In this document: positions 35,631-47,600 of the stretch, in pieces
How positions within the stretch are numbered: the first letter of the stretch is position 1
Layout: every line of letters begins with the position of its first letter
NCBI RefSeq assembly: GCF_004337985.1
Contig: NW_021940918.1
Coordinates: forward strand, 2,046,001-2,110,000
From: Pyricularia pennisetigena
Taxonomy: Eukaryota; Ascomycota; Sordariomycetes; Magnaporthales; Pyriculariaceae
Length of the DNA: 64,000 nucleotides
Direction of reading: 5' to 3'
The notes under the pieces: generated by a model
The model's database searches: none
What the model saw: only the letters and a program-made list of their open reading frames with translations
What the model was told of the DNA's origin: nothing
Made by a program: the position numbers and the translations under genes

Positions 35631-37453
35631 CTAGTAACCAAACTCACCAGTATGATCAACCATACAGTTCGGCCCCGTTGTGACAAGACAGTTCAGCGCA
35701 GGCAAAACCCTCAGTAAACGCCCCAGGCCTCGATCCTCGCGCTTATCCCCAGCTTCAGGGCTCATCAGAAGGGCAGCGTGCATTTTTGGCTGCAAAGGCC
35801 GCATACAGCTTCCCCTTTGGTAGTCGCGGCATCCTGAGTCCGCTTCAGTTCCGTCGATACCCTGGACTTCCGGTGGAACAGCAGCCGAGGCTAAGACAAG
35901 CTCGATCCTTGTTGTCTCGCAAGCCATCCGGTGGCAAAACTGGTATCCGATGTTGCTGAGCTTGGCTGACTTTTGCGTGAGTACCTGGCTGAATCTGTGC
36001 CGGACACCGACGGGGAGGACGTGGTAGTTGCTGCGCAGCTTCCGATTTATATCCTCCATCAGGTCGGCCATCTCGCCAAGCTGGGAGCATGCACGGTCAA
36101 GGCTGAGGATCACTGCCTTAAGTCGCTTCATTCGCATCGAATTCGTCGTACTGTGAGCAGAAGCGTGGTCCGGCGCGGTATATACCGATTTTCCTTTGTC
36201 GGCAGCACGCTGGCTGTTTCTAGCTTCTTCAGGCGAATGGTCACTTGTTGTAGATACCTTACCGCTTGTCGAAAATCCATCATGAGACACTGCGGAAAAG
36301 CGCATCGCCGCCGATGTAAGGATGGTACTCGAGTCTTCTGTGGCCAGGGCAATCGAGGATTCGCGCAAATCCGTCATGGTTTGGCCCCCAGTGCCAGATC
36401 TTGATGATTCTTCTCCTTTTCTATAGTTGCTGGCCCCGTCGGGGCTGTTCTCGAAGATGGTATGCCCTCGCTGCTCGTCTCCGCTGTACGCCTCATGGCC
36501 AGCCTCGGGTGAGTCTTTTACCAAGTGATGAGCGCAAGCATCGATTCCTATTGCCAAAGGTTGAATTCTTGTCCAGACTTGATTGGCGCCCAATGTGCGA
36601 CTGTGGTCATTGGGTTTTCCGGAGCTGTCGGCATTGTCCTTGTGTCTTTGCTCTCCACTCAAAAAGCAGTTGAAGCCATAATCTAGAAAGCCATCTACAT
36701 GCATCATGCAGTATTTGACGACCTGTACATGATATGCCTCCACTGCCACAGTCACTCAAAGTCAGTGTCTAAGCCCATCTTGATTTCGACTCCTCCAACA
36801 AGCTTAAACAAGCCGGGTTGAGAACGTTACTTACTCTGGTCAAGGGCCACTGCCAACGGCGCGCGGTTGCTCTCCGGCAGTCGCGAATCGAAGCGTAGAA
36901 GCCTCGCCTTCGCCGCGAAATCGCAGGACATCTCGTTCCACAGCCCGAGTAATACATCCCTACGTTTGATCTGGTCTTGGCTCTCGCATATTTGCATGTA
37001 CGTGGCAGCAGCTTCTTGCTCAGCTACTTCTGTGCTCGCATCATGAAGTCTGGCTTCTTCAAGGCGATACAAGCCTGGTTGCTGTCCATGGTGCAAGCTC
37101 GCGTCGGAGCATGAAGTGTAGTTCAAGCTACTGGGACACCCGAGCGCTGACTGTTCCCGGTATTCTCGCTCTTGGCTGCTTTCATGGTCAACACGCCCAT
37201 CAGCGCCAACAGCTTCGAGAAACTGTCGCTCACTGGGACTCGCCCCTGATCCGTCCATCGCAGTTTGGTCGTTGGCCTGTTCTGCACTTGAGTTCTCCCA
37301 CGCAGGGAAAGTAAATGCTGTGCACGCCCGAGAGGCAGCAGAGGTCGGTTCCAGATCACAGGGTCTAGTCTGTCGCCGTGTGTCGCTGCTGTAGACTGTG
37401 TCGAGCGTCGCAGGTCTTCTTGGGCTGGCCGAATAGATGTTTGCGTGATGCAT
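35631..37453 (-). CDS. Hypothetical protein, 576 aa
   Basis: Two exons (37453-36835 and 36742-35631) give 576 aa. Donor GTAAGT, a branch CACTGAC and acceptor GCAG are clear, and the frame is preserved. I recognise no family. Residues 1-130 are Ser/Thr/Glu-rich and look disordered. About 130-235 are helical. A polar middle region follows. A helical stretch at about 435-500 (LKAVILSLDRACSQLGEMAD and following) could be a small bundle. A Cys-rich segment precedes the C terminus. There is no signal peptide, membrane helix or catalytic motif. It stands first of three same-strand unknown genes in coordinate order. Confidence 0.6.
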
Positions 37454-37979
37454 CTGGAAAACTTTGCACCAAGATCAGCGTATGTTTGGCAAGGAAACGA
37501 AATTATTGCTGGTAATTATAATGAAATTCCTGAGTATTAGAGAAAATTGGCAAGACTCCCAAGATGGGGGTTTGGAGTTTTGACAGTTAATGAATGGAAA
37601 CCATTCATAATGCCATGTGTGCCGCAAAAATTATACTTCACCCTTCGTTTACTTGCACGCTTTTTATTGGTTCTGTGCAAAGCACACTTGCCTCCTTTTC
37701 TTCATATGTGAGGCAGGGAAGGCTCAAGACCAGGTAGCTGCACCTACAAAACCTTGAAAGAATCACATGTGAGATGAGTTCATCACAAGGAGGCAGTCAT
37801 TCTGTAAGACAATTAGGTATTTGAGCCCTAATCGCATTGTAATTAGTGCCCAGTGCGGACCGGCCAGCTGACCTATACCCAGCCTCTTCTATATATACAA
37901 GCGACTAAAATTAAACCAGATAACAGCAGGTTCTGCAGCATGCATATTCGCGAGTTGCTTGGCGACGTCAGGATCCTGA
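37454..37979. other. Intergenic, no gene recognised
   Basis: About 530 bp between two minus-strand unknown genes; AT-rich around 37490-37640. Confidence 0.5.
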
Positions 37980-38678
37980 TCATACGTCCTCCCCAGAATC
38001 CTTGTCCACGTTCCAGCGAGACAGCACCAGCTCTATCAGCTCGTCCACTTGAAGGTTGCTGTAATCGTGGATGGAGTTGTGAATCGCCTGCTCCGCTTCG
38101 TCGTAGAAGCAAAATGGTTTGACAGCCATCTCCCCAGGAACACGCTCGTAGATGCTAGTGGTGCCAAACACCTCCTTGTCGCGGTCAGATGCGACCAAGT
38201 TGTGAACAGTACTGCCGCTGCCCCTGTCGGACTTGCCGCTTGCTTTGGTGCTCGCGTTGGTCACCCTCAATGCCGCGGTATTCTTCTCGGCGGGAAACGT
38301 AGCCGCCGCCGCCGCCTCGATCAGGACGGCGGCTTCTATGCTGTCCAGGCTATCCAGACTGTCAAAAAGCATCGGCTCTTGGGGCGGGCTACACGTGCTG
38401 CCTGTACTGATCGTGTCGTCATCGGTATGCTGCTCCTCCTCTGGATCCCTGGTCTCATTGTTGAGGTTTTCTGGTCCGGAGTCATCGTGTGACTGTTGTG
38501 ATTGCCCAAGGCACTGGTCGCAGACGTAGGGCGTGATGAGCAGGCCATCGTAGCTCATTGAGCGCTTGAAATGGAACACACACTGCGGCCCTGGCCAGAG
38601 CGGACAGCGGTCCTTGTCAAGGATGAAGGGGCTGCCAGAATGCCCACAGGCGGTGTACTGAATGCTGATGAGACACAT
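37980..38678 (-). CDS. Hypothetical Cys-rich N-terminal protein, 232 aa
   Basis: A single exon. The first 57 residues carry a Cys/His pattern: C2, C11-G-H13, C25, C33, H36, C53-x2-C56. This looks like a small zinc-binding module and resembles an anonymous ascomycete group whose proteins begin MC.....YTACGH. The rest is acidic, with an Asp/Ser repeat (DSLDSLDS near residue 106), an Ala-rich stretch, and a final helical region ending in DVDK-like acidic sequence. No signal peptide or transmembrane helix. Function unknown; metal binding is inference. Confidence 0.6.
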   Translation of the reverse strand: MCLISIQYTACGHSGSPFILDKDRCPLWPGPQCVFHFKRSMSYDGLLITPYVCDQCLGQSQQSHDDSGPENLNNETRDPEEEQHTDDDTISTGSTCSPPQEPMLFDSLDSLDSIEAAVLIEAAAAATFPAEKNTAALRVTNASTKASGKSDRGSGSTVHNLVASDRDKEVFGTTSIYERVPGEMAVKPFCFYDEAEQAIHNSIHDYSNLQVDELIELVLSRWNVDKDSGEDV

Positions 38679-39125
38679 ATTTGCCTGGTTTTTTGCAGAG
38701 CGGTTGATCTCTTTTGATGTTTTCAGAGCTATATGTTGTTCCTATATTAGCAAATTGGATATGTGTTAAGGGTAGTCTTGGCCCCGGATGGGTATACAGT
38801 TCGTTATATAGTAGCTGAAGAGAAAGGTTGTTTCTTTTCAATCACTCCCGAGTATCATACTGCATGAACCCTGTCTGTCAAAACTTCTTTAGCTGCTTTT
38901 TTTATCAGCTCAGTTCTGGTGAGCTGAACCATGCTCATTAACAAGGTAATAGCTGGTATTAACAAAGGAGGTAAACAAAGCGTCATACATAAAGCATGCA
39001 GAGCTGCCGCCGGTCAAAGAAATAGCTGCATAGTTTGCGTCAAATTCTTTGTTGATGAGCCAACAAGGCAATGCAAAGCAACAAATTTTGCGTAGACAGG
39101 TGTGTTAGTCACTATGCGGTCAGTG

Positions 39126-39174
<49 letters not shown>

Positions 39175-39312
39175 GCATAATTGAATGCGCGTTCTAGAGG
39201 GGCAAATCAGGCCGATCTGCAGGAGGGGAAAAAATAGGTAAAATTCAAAATTGGGTATATGTCTATTCTTGTTCAATAAAAGGTCGTTCGTCATGGTATC
39301 ATATCGTCCTCA
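38679..39312. other. Intergenic with A46 tract
   Basis: No gene; contains the long A run listed separately. Confidence 0.5.
39126..39171 (+). repeat. Poly(A) tract, 46 bases
   Basis: An uninterrupted A run, the longest homopolymer in the window. It has no visible target-site duplication or adjoining element to mark it as a retroelement tail. Confidence 0.9.
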
Positions 39313-42021
39313 CTACAGGTTTTCAGCTTCCAATATGGCAAGGCTTTCACCAATGTCAAGATCACCATAGTCTGTCTCCTGAGTTGACGCCAGTAGTGGT
39401 TTCGGTCCTGACGGAAGCCTGCGCAATGTCTGGCTGTTAAGGGGAGCCCCTCTTCGCCCGATTTCGTTTTCCTCCTGACTAAGGGTAAAGCTTAGGTCGT
39501 TGGCAAATTCATCAAGCTCGTCTTGTTGCTCAACCATGCCTGCCGACCCAACAATGGTTGTATTTGTGTCTCCGTGTAAGTCAGTCGCTGTTGATTTAGG
39601 ATTAAGAGATGTCGCTTCCTGCAGCGCTGTATCGGCGCGCCTTTTTTGCTCTGCAGCCTGCTGCTTCTCTTTGGCAATCAAGGCTCTGGCCTCTCGCTTT
39701 TTCGACTGCTCTTCTCGTTTGCGCTGCTCTGCCTCAAAACTTCGCATGCTCTCTAAAGTTGCTAGTCCTATGCGAATGTTGGTGCAGCTAGATGTAAAGT
39801 ACCGTGGCCGCCCTTGCGAATCAGGAGCCTCCGAGTCTGTAGAGCCGCCGGTAGCCGTGGGGGCCTTGCCGTCCGCCCCGGCCGATTGGATTGAAGATGG
39901 GTCCGGAATAGACTGCTCCGGAGGGTGGGGCATATCTAGCACATATTTTCCACCTAGTACACCAGGGGGTTCCTGCGAGCGCGTAGCCGATGTGGACTGT
40001 GAATTACGAGGTCGAGCATTCTTTGCCAGAGAAGTTCTGTGATCATGTGAATCAAACAAGTCCTCAATGCTCATTTTGGGGTCCCTGCGCGATTGGTATG
40101 TCTTGGACTGAGAAAGTAGAGCCGAGGGTCTAGTAGAAGGTGCTTCTGTGCTCTTGGTTAGCGATGTTGATACACTTGCTGGCTTGGGATCCAACGATGC
40201 TGATGTCAGTTTAGTATCGGCTTTCATCGATGTGTGTTGCCTGAGAAATCTTGGTGCTCCTGTATGGGTGGCCTTTTTAGGGACACTGATAGTAGGCTCC
40301 TCAACTTCCAGCACATCTTGCGTTGACAGCATGACGTCCTGAGTCGAGAGAAAATCCAGATCTGCTACAGCTGGTTGTTGTACTTTGGCGACTGGTGCTG
40401 GATGATTTGGCCATCTATTGGCGTTGGTCTGAGACCTCATGTTTGTCTGGCCTAGTCGGCTTTGCGGGCCATGCCCAGGTATCCAGCGAGGAACCGGAGG
40501 CGGCGCAAACTTCTGCTTTGGGGGTTTGAGACTGCGGTCATTGACCGGTGGCATCTTGGGAGTTGTGTGGTTTTGGAAGGATCTCGCCCGAGATTTCATG
40601 GCAGTCAGGTTAGGAGGCATGGGCCTTGGAGGAGGACCCATGAGTCCCGGCTTGGTGTTTTTGTCGCCACAGAGCTCCCTTTCTTCCTGAGACGGAGTCG
40701 GCAATATATCCAGGAAGTAAGTTTCCAGGAAATTCTGAGTACTGCTTGGTGGCAAAGGGTCTGGCTGTGCTTGCGGTTGTGGAGATGAGCCCGCCGTGAC
40801 TTTAGCCGTTGGGTTGGGGGTCGGATGTCCAGGCTTTGAGCAGGCTTGGGACTGCTTCACGGCAGCATCCCGAGGTACTTGACCTAATGGTTTTCGGGCT
40901 GATGGAACTGGTGGCGGTGCCATCGATGTTTGTTTGGCCTTGGGAGTAGGCGCGGACGTGGAAGCCTTGTGGTTGATATTGCTAGCAGTCGAGAACTTCA
41001 GCTTTGAAGGTCTTGACTTTTCACGGTCAGGAAATGCGGAATGGCTCGGATTGGGCGGCACTCCTATCGGTTTGTTGGTTGGTACAGTAGTGCCAGCAGG
41101 TTTTACTGGGTGCGATGGATGCTCGATGGTTTCATCAATCCGACTAAGCACCGGTGGTTTGTTCTGAGGCGTCTTGTCGATATCTGATATGTGTGCTTTA
41201 TTCGGCAAAGAGGATTTGTCTTGAGACGCAATCCGGTCCTTGTTGGGCGAGGCCTTCACAGTAGGTTTGATACCAGTATCGAGGAGCAAAGTAGTATCGA
41301 CCACTGATTTACTAGCCCGAGTAGGATCCTTCAAGATCTCTGTGGCTTGCGATGTTTGTTGTGGAGGTGGTACTGAAAAAGTCGCAGGCGCTGCAGTGGT
41401 AGTTTGAGCAGCCTCCTGGCATTTTAGTGGTTGTTCTGAATGAGAACCAGATCCCGGAGCTTTAGGGGGCGAGTGTGATATCCTCTCAATACTTGGGCTG
41501 ATTGATGGGGTATCGGCATGGCCCTCCTCAACCTCCAGTTCTTCGATGCTACTCAGACGTGGTCGCTTAGGAGTCCCGCTAGGAGACTTGGAAGTATTCC
41601 TCGGCTCTGGCATCGCCTGCTCCGGCTCCCTCTCACGCTTGTTACCCTTCCGGACGAACCTGGCGATGGTGTCCTGGCTGGGCCTTACGCTCACCAGCGG
41701 AAGGCCCTGCTTCTTCTTCTGTTCCAGGGCGGCCAGGTCCTTGGCCTTTTTCCTCTCCCTGGCGGCGCGGGCCTTGGCGGCATTTTGCTCCTTTTCCAGT
41801 TCTTTACGGATGCGCTCCTGCTCAGCGCGCTCCCATTCGCGCTGTTCTGCCCTTGACCGCTTCTGGCCTCTTGTCCTCTCATTGTAACTCTTTCGAGCTT
41901 GTTTAGAGGTCATGATAGGCTGCCTAGGCAGGCCCTCAACCGGTGGTGGCGCTCCATGGGTGAAGTGGTTTGGCGGGGCGTTGGGCAAGACCAAGAACGT
42001 GTTTTGTTTGAGCGGGGGCAT
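39313..42021 (-). CDS. Conserved-type disordered nuclear protein, 902 aa
   Basis: One uninterrupted exon of 902 aa. Residues 37-120 are highly charged and helical (KQARKSYNERTRGQKRSRAE onward, with repeated E/K/R/A coiled-coil-like heptads), ending in LPLVSVRPSQDTIARFVRKG. From memory this reads like a conserved N-terminal block of an uncharacterised ascomycete protein group. Residues 130-700 are Pro/Ser/Thr/Lys-rich and disordered. A second charged coiled-coil segment lies near 770-810 (EAEQRKREEQSKKREARALI), and an acidic C terminus follows (QETDYGDLDIGESLAILE). KR-rich stretches suggest nuclear location. No enzyme domain is visible. Function unknown. Confidence 0.75.
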   Translation of the reverse strand: MPPLKQNTFLVLPNAPPNHFTHGAPPPVEGLPRQPIMTSKQARKSYNERTRGQKRSRAEQREWERAEQERIRKELEKEQNAAKARAARERKKAKDLAALEQKKKQGLPLVSVRPSQDTIARFVRKGNKREREPEQAMPEPRNTSKSPSGTPKRPRLSSIEELEVEEGHADTPSISPSIERISHSPPKAPGSGSHSEQPLKCQEAAQTTTAAPATFSVPPPQQTSQATEILKDPTRASKSVVDTTLLLDTGIKPTVKASPNKDRIASQDKSSLPNKAHISDIDKTPQNKPPVLSRIDETIEHPSHPVKPAGTTVPTNKPIGVPPNPSHSAFPDREKSRPSKLKFSTASNINHKASTSAPTPKAKQTSMAPPPVPSARKPLGQVPRDAAVKQSQACSKPGHPTPNPTAKVTAGSSPQPQAQPDPLPPSSTQNFLETYFLDILPTPSQEERELCGDKNTKPGLMGPPPRPMPPNLTAMKSRARSFQNHTTPKMPPVNDRSLKPPKQKFAPPPVPRWIPGHGPQSRLGQTNMRSQTNANRWPNHPAPVAKVQQPAVADLDFLSTQDVMLSTQDVLEVEEPTISVPKKATHTGAPRFLRQHTSMKADTKLTSASLDPKPASVSTSLTKSTEAPSTRPSALLSQSKTYQSRRDPKMSIEDLFDSHDHRTSLAKNARPRNSQSTSATRSQEPPGVLGGKYVLDMPHPPEQSIPDPSSIQSAGADGKAPTATGGSTDSEAPDSQGRPRYFTSSCTNIRIGLATLESMRSFEAEQRKREEQSKKREARALIAKEKQQAAEQKRRADTALQEATSLNPKSTATDLHGDTNTTIVGSAGMVEQQDELDEFANDLSFTLSQEENEIGRRGAPLNSQTLRRLPSGPKPLLASTQETDYGDLDIGESLAILEAENL

Positions 42022-43177
42022 TATCGCGGCTGGCGACGCATCATGTCATTTTTAATTTTCCCCCATTGAAATGAGCAGATACGTGTAATACAGTCATCAA
42101 CGGAAAGAAACAGCCAAAAGAAAAAAGCAAATGGATTGAACAACTTGCAAGCGACGTTGGACGATATTGCGCATTTGCACCATGTCGCGATGGAATCTTT
42201 GGCGATGATGACGCTACGGCAAGATTGTGACGCGGTGGGGTTTGGCTACATTCGGTGTCGCGAGATCACGTGGTCTAGAGCGAACCGTGGGGGATCCATG
42301 TCTCAGCTCCCACCTCCAGGTAAGTGCATAGGCCCTGTCGATCGTCACAGTGACGCTAGTTACTACTCACCTATTGTATGTAGACCAACTACCCAATAGG
42401 GTAAGTACCTAATACTACTACTGCAGCTCACCTTAAGGGATCTTACTTATAGCTTAGCCAGGGCGGAGATCTTGCGGTGTGCAGACGTCTCCTCCTTGAT
42501 TGACGGGAGCAAGCGGCTGTGGTCCTGGTTTCCATGCATCCCATAGTCAAAGCTGACTGACATCTACTCGGCCAAGTTTTCCAACCATGGTGCAAAGAAA
42601 GGATAATATAATACGTTTTACTATAGACCTCACTGCAAATGTGACGAATACTTCGGCTCCTGTTTCGCGATCCATTCGTTTGAATTATTGGCTCCCGTGG
42701 GAACCAAAATCCAGGGTCAAACGAATTCTCCAAGGACAAGGCACAATTTGGGGGATACGATGCGATTCAATCAGGGATGATCCATTTCTAACTTTGTAAA
42801 TCTTGAATGCCTGCAACCTAAACAAGGAACTTGAAAATAATTGTACAGTGCGTGATCACCGAGTAAGGGTCTCGTTCTTCCCCCATCAATCTATCCAGAC
42901 AACAAGCAAAAACCATGGAAGCAATGCAAATTACAGTAGGAAAAAAAAAATAATGAAAAGAAGAAAAGAAGAAGAAAAGAAGAAAAGAAAAGGTCATGCA
43001 CACACATAAGACATAAAAGCATAAACATGTTGCGTCGGATCGCATTTCGGATGGCCAAAACAATACCTACCTTTATCTGGTACTGTATGTCTCCACCAGG
43101 GAGAACCATCCCCCTCTTGCGCCTCTTTCAACCCAACAACCACCAAAAACCAACCCATGTTCCATTAAAAAAAATAA
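42022..43177. other. Intergenic, no gene recognised
   Basis: 1.16 kb between two minus-strand genes, so it is the promoter side of the 902-aa protein and the 3' side of the BTB gene. Includes a purine-rich repeat. Confidence 0.5.
42955..42993 (+). repeat. GAA/GAAAA purine microsatellite
   Basis: An imperfect tandem of GAAAA and GAA units, all purine, over 39 bases. Confidence 0.8.
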
Positions 43178-44656
43178 TCACTGCTCCTTCTCTTCAAACC
43201 ACAGACCCGATTTCTTTGCCTGGTTCTCCATGTGAGCCAGGTGCATGTGCTGGACGGGGCTCGGGGCGCTGGCCAAAACCTTCCTGGCGTACTCCTCGAG
43301 CTCCACCGCAGGGTTGCACTCGACGTGGCGAATGCCGGACCCGCCGCCGCCGCTCCTGTTGTCACGGGAGCTGAGGGGACGGATCATGTGCGCCGTCGCC
43401 GCCACCTTTTGCACCAGCGTGTCCAGGCTGTAGGTCAGCGCCGGCGCCTGCGGCAGCGGCCACAGCCCGTTGGCGTCGAGCGCTTTGATGGTGGAGCCGA
43501 GCAGCGCGTTCTCGCAGTCGAGCCGGCACTCCTGCCGCGCCGCCGCGCTGGGCTCCCTGCAGTGTCGCCCATTGGCGGTCGCCAGGTTGCGGTGCACCGC
43601 CGATAGCTTCTGCAGTATCTTTTCGGCGGCTTCGAAGCGCACCGCTGCGATGGATTCTGGAGGCCGCAAGAGTCAGCATCGAGTGTTGGTTGGATGAATT
43701 ATCCCTACATATAAAGTCCATTCGGTTACGGTTTTATAGATGCACTTACCCAAAATGTCTGGGAGTCTGAGGTAGTCAAAGGACTCCAAGGGCTGAAAGT
43801 TGCCGTTTGTGCATCTGACCAGGAGCTGTCCGCATTTGTTGACCGGACACCCCAGAGCAAGTCTCTTTGCTTCTGACTCAAACATGAGATCGTCGCCCAA
43901 CACCCACGCAATCCAGAGCCTGTACGGGTGTCGCCGCGTCCGCTGCCGCGCGCACCACTGTTCCGACCACGGCCGTAGCAGATGCGTCATATCGTACTTG
44001 TCCGTCAAGATGGCGATCTGGAACAGCTCGACAACCTCGACCGTATCTGGGACGTAATTAAAGCTGCTGTGGATGATACCCATGAGCGTCCTAAAGGCCT
44101 TTGGGTCGTCGTCGGGAAGCTCGATCGTCCACGCATCGTCGTCGTCTGGGCTCCCGGCCGGGGCTGATCCTTCCTCGAATGCACCACCGACCGGGCTGGC
44201 ACCGTCTCCCGACCTGGTAGTGAGGAAACTCCGACCGGAGGCGCTGCTCCCGCTACTGCTGCTACCATTCCTTGAGCAGCATGGCCTCGACTCGCTGAAG
44301 GCGCCAAACAGCATCGTTTTGAAGACGGGGCTCGCCCGTGCCAGAGTACGCGAGCAGACGACGAAGCGTTGCGGGCTCACTTTGCTGCCGCCGACGATGA
44401 GGTGGAGGTCGCCATCACTGTCAAAGTTGATGACCTCGGGCTCTTCGTCCTCGGCATCTTCGTCCAAGCCTCCTTTGCCGCCAGTCAGGGCTAATGGCAG
44501 CACCGCAGATGTGGACTTGCTGTGTGGCCTGGGTCGGTTGCTTTGTCGGAACGACTTGATCTGGACGGTACCATTGGTGGAAATGGTTGACTTGGATCTG
44601 AGAGTCGGTGGTGGTGCCGGCGTAATTGCGCCCGCCGACGTTGTTGTGGTCGCCAT
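43178..44656 (-). CDS. BTB/POZ-domain protein
   Basis: Two exons (44656-43750 and 43656-43178) give 461 aa. A BTB fold spans about residues 83-230: DLHLIVGGSKVSPQRFVVCS, then the buried ARASPVFKTML helix, a 45-residue Ser/Gly/Asp-rich insertion (about 125-175), WTIELPDDDPKAFRTLM, and ILTDKYDMTHLLRPW. A C-terminal helical region has six scattered Cys. Fungal BTB proteins of this type are common and mostly uncharacterised; some BTB proteins are Cul3 adaptors, but nothing here shows that. The disordered N terminus (1-75) is Thr/Pro-rich. Divergent from PRP19 across a 6.3-kb gap. Confidence 0.85.
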
Positions 44657-47600
44657 GATATTATGTTTTTTTCCCCAAGGGGTGCGGTACCGCTCAGTAC
44701 AGTTAGGGAAGGAGAATGGTAAAGGGGGGGTGTAATGGAGAACCGTAGCGCTGAATGCAAGATATCAAGTTGGGAAAACTTTCGTGAGTCGTTTAAAGTG
44801 AGGTAAGCATCAAGTCCTTCCTCCTGTTGGTTGTTTGTCGTACAGTGTCCGATGGGTAATATTGTAAAGTAGGGGTCTGCCGGTGTTTTTAAAGGCAATG
44901 TTTCCTTGTTATTTGGATAGGGTATAAGTAGTAGTAGTATTTGCCCGTGCCAAGGCGGTTGTCCGCATCGCCAGCTTTTTCTCTACTCCGTCGGCCCGAG
45001 TGATGATGAAAGTGAAAACAAACAGGGGACGCAAACCGCATCAAGCATTTTACAGCAAGGGGAGTTATCTCACAGTGACACCGGTACACAAAGGGGAAGG
45101 CAATGCTGCCCAAGTTGGACAAGATTAACGGGGGTCATAATTGGCTGTTGTATATACGGGTCTCTCTTGTCGAACCATATTCCATCGAATCTTGAATTGC
45201 CTTCCATGCTAAAATGGCGCGGGGAGTATACGAGTGAGATAAAAAGGAGAGGGAAAATTAGACCAAAAAAAAAAAAAAAAAAACAATCATCAAAACCGGC
45301 TCGATGAACCTTGGTCCTCATCGACACACTTCCTTGCTTCAGCCCAATAGCATGTGGGGGGTTCCACAGTGTGTTCTTTTACGGAATGCTGAGCCTACTA
45401 TCCCAGCACGATAGTCACCGGGTTTTTGCTGTTGGAGCGAGTCGTGCAAATTCACGGATACCCAATGTGCATGACGCAATGTCAGCCAAAGGATCGAGCA
45501 ACGACGGGGGTACATAGGTTTTGGTATGCATTGGCTACCCAGTGGTTCGACGTTGGGCAAGTGGCTTCACCGAGAAATATCAAACACTAAAATTCTTGCA
45601 GCACGGCGAACTTGTGCGACTATGTCGGCGCCAAGTCGCATGGCTAAAGACGCGAATCAAATCCAGTGCTGTATTCTTTTTCTTTTCTTTTCCACCAGAT
45701 GTCCAAGACATGTTCCTACGTACTGTTCGTTACCCTACCTGATAGGTTAGTAACGTAGGTACTTCAAAATTGCGCTAGTAAGTCAGGGGACGCATGCATC
45801 CCACGGAGGCAAAAATCATTTATCTTGACTACATCGTGATAATAATACTCGGGGGCGACTATTGATTCGAATGTTGTTTGTTGGGACTGGATTGGGGATT
45901 CGGGTGGATATTTCGGGAGAGGGGGAAGGCGGTAAAAGCAGGGTCTGCATGCCAAAATCAGGGTCTGAAAGGGGTCTTCATCTTGACCTTGGCTATTCCG
46001 TTTTTCTTCATTTCTTCCCCGTTTTGTCGGCCATCCACACCGATTATTAATATGTCCTTACAATCTACTCAATCGTGTTATTCGGCTCGTCTCAACTGGG
46101 GTACCGGTCAAGACCATCCCGTCCCCGGCACTCCAGGTCTCTTTTGTTGGTTTGTTTTTTTTTCGCTCCCTCCAAATCTGAAGCCGGTTTTCTCTGCGGC
46201 ACTTCTGCGAGCAACCTAGTTTCCTTGCGTTTCGGAGCCGAACCTTCAATTGTGAGCAGAAATATTATGTTTTCATCATTATTGTTATCATTTTTTTTTC
46301 TCCATCTCTTTTCCGAGCCGCAAAAAATTGTATCGCAGGGTTCCCTGCGTTTACCATTTCAGAATTCAAGATTTCTCTTCGAGTCCTCCCGCTCTCGATA
46401 CTTGCAGAGGCTGAACTGTCAGTTACCATGCAAGCTTTCTCCGGTGCTACTTGATGACGATAAAATACTTTCATACTAGTACGTCGACCGTCAGCCTCCA
46501 CTGTCATCCATACTGAGGAGAGCCATGGTTTGCATGTGGATCGGGGTTGGTCAGCCAGCACACCCCGTTGGCTGAGGACATGAGAGAGGAAAAATGGACA
46601 GAGTAATAGAGAGAGAAAAAAATAGAAAGTTGCAACATCGCGAAGCAATTGTACAACGCATTGATCGCGTGATACTATATTGCATTAAAACTCAACTTAT
46701 TAAACTGAATTTCTTCTGGAACATATAGACCACCTTGAAGCATGCCCGAGTTCGAAAGGAACTTTTATCATAAAAGAAAGGCATAGTGTGATCATGTGCG
46801 TTTGCATAAATCCATGAGGACGAAGAGAACACATAGTAGAAAACAACGCAAAAAAAAAAAAAAAAAAAAACCCCCAAAAAACCGTTAAACCAGGTTAAGA
46901 CTATAAACAATAAAACAACCCAAAAATTTTAAAGAGTCAAGCATAAAAATTGCAGACTTGTTACAGATCAGCTCAACACCGTATACAGACAGTACTGACG
47001 GCACCCACCTGCCACACCAGCCTGTCGGAGAATTTGTGTGCACATCTTGCCTTCTTTTGTTTCTCCGCCAGCCGGTCTTGTGTACTTGAGCCTATACGGG
47101 TGGGGCCACCTGGATCAGATGTACAGTGTACAAATACGAGATGATCGACGATCCCAACGACACAACTGAAAAAAGTGGAAAAGGGGTGGGCAGGTTGGTG
47201 AAAAAGGGTGGAGAATCCCAGCTTAGCGTCGACCACACGCCTAACCTATATGAGGTTTAGCTCTTCTGGGAAGCATTGGATATAAATCCAGGGTTCTAGA
47301 AATCTTCTATGCGCGAGCTGACGGCGATTCTGTGCACGCTCGTGGGTGCGCGAGACCAAAAACGGCAACCAAGCAACGGTGAGGCGCAAACATAATCTAC
47401 CACTCAACCGTTGGTAGTGGAATATTGGTTCTCAGGGAGAAAGGGGAGAAAAAAGTCCAGAGAGAAAACAACCCGCAGGTAGGCGTGTCATTTCGTCATG
47501 GGCTTCAGTACATTGTGACAAAAACCAACCCAAATGGATTTTACGTTCGAGTCCTTGCGTGTTTTGTTTGTCTTGCATCCGCAATCTCCGGTCAAGCTCG

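Noticed and set aside
39126..39171. Long A run as a retroelement poly(A) tail
   Set aside because: No adjacent reverse-transcriptase or tRNA-like sequence and no target-site duplication could be found; many plain homopolymers occur in this window.
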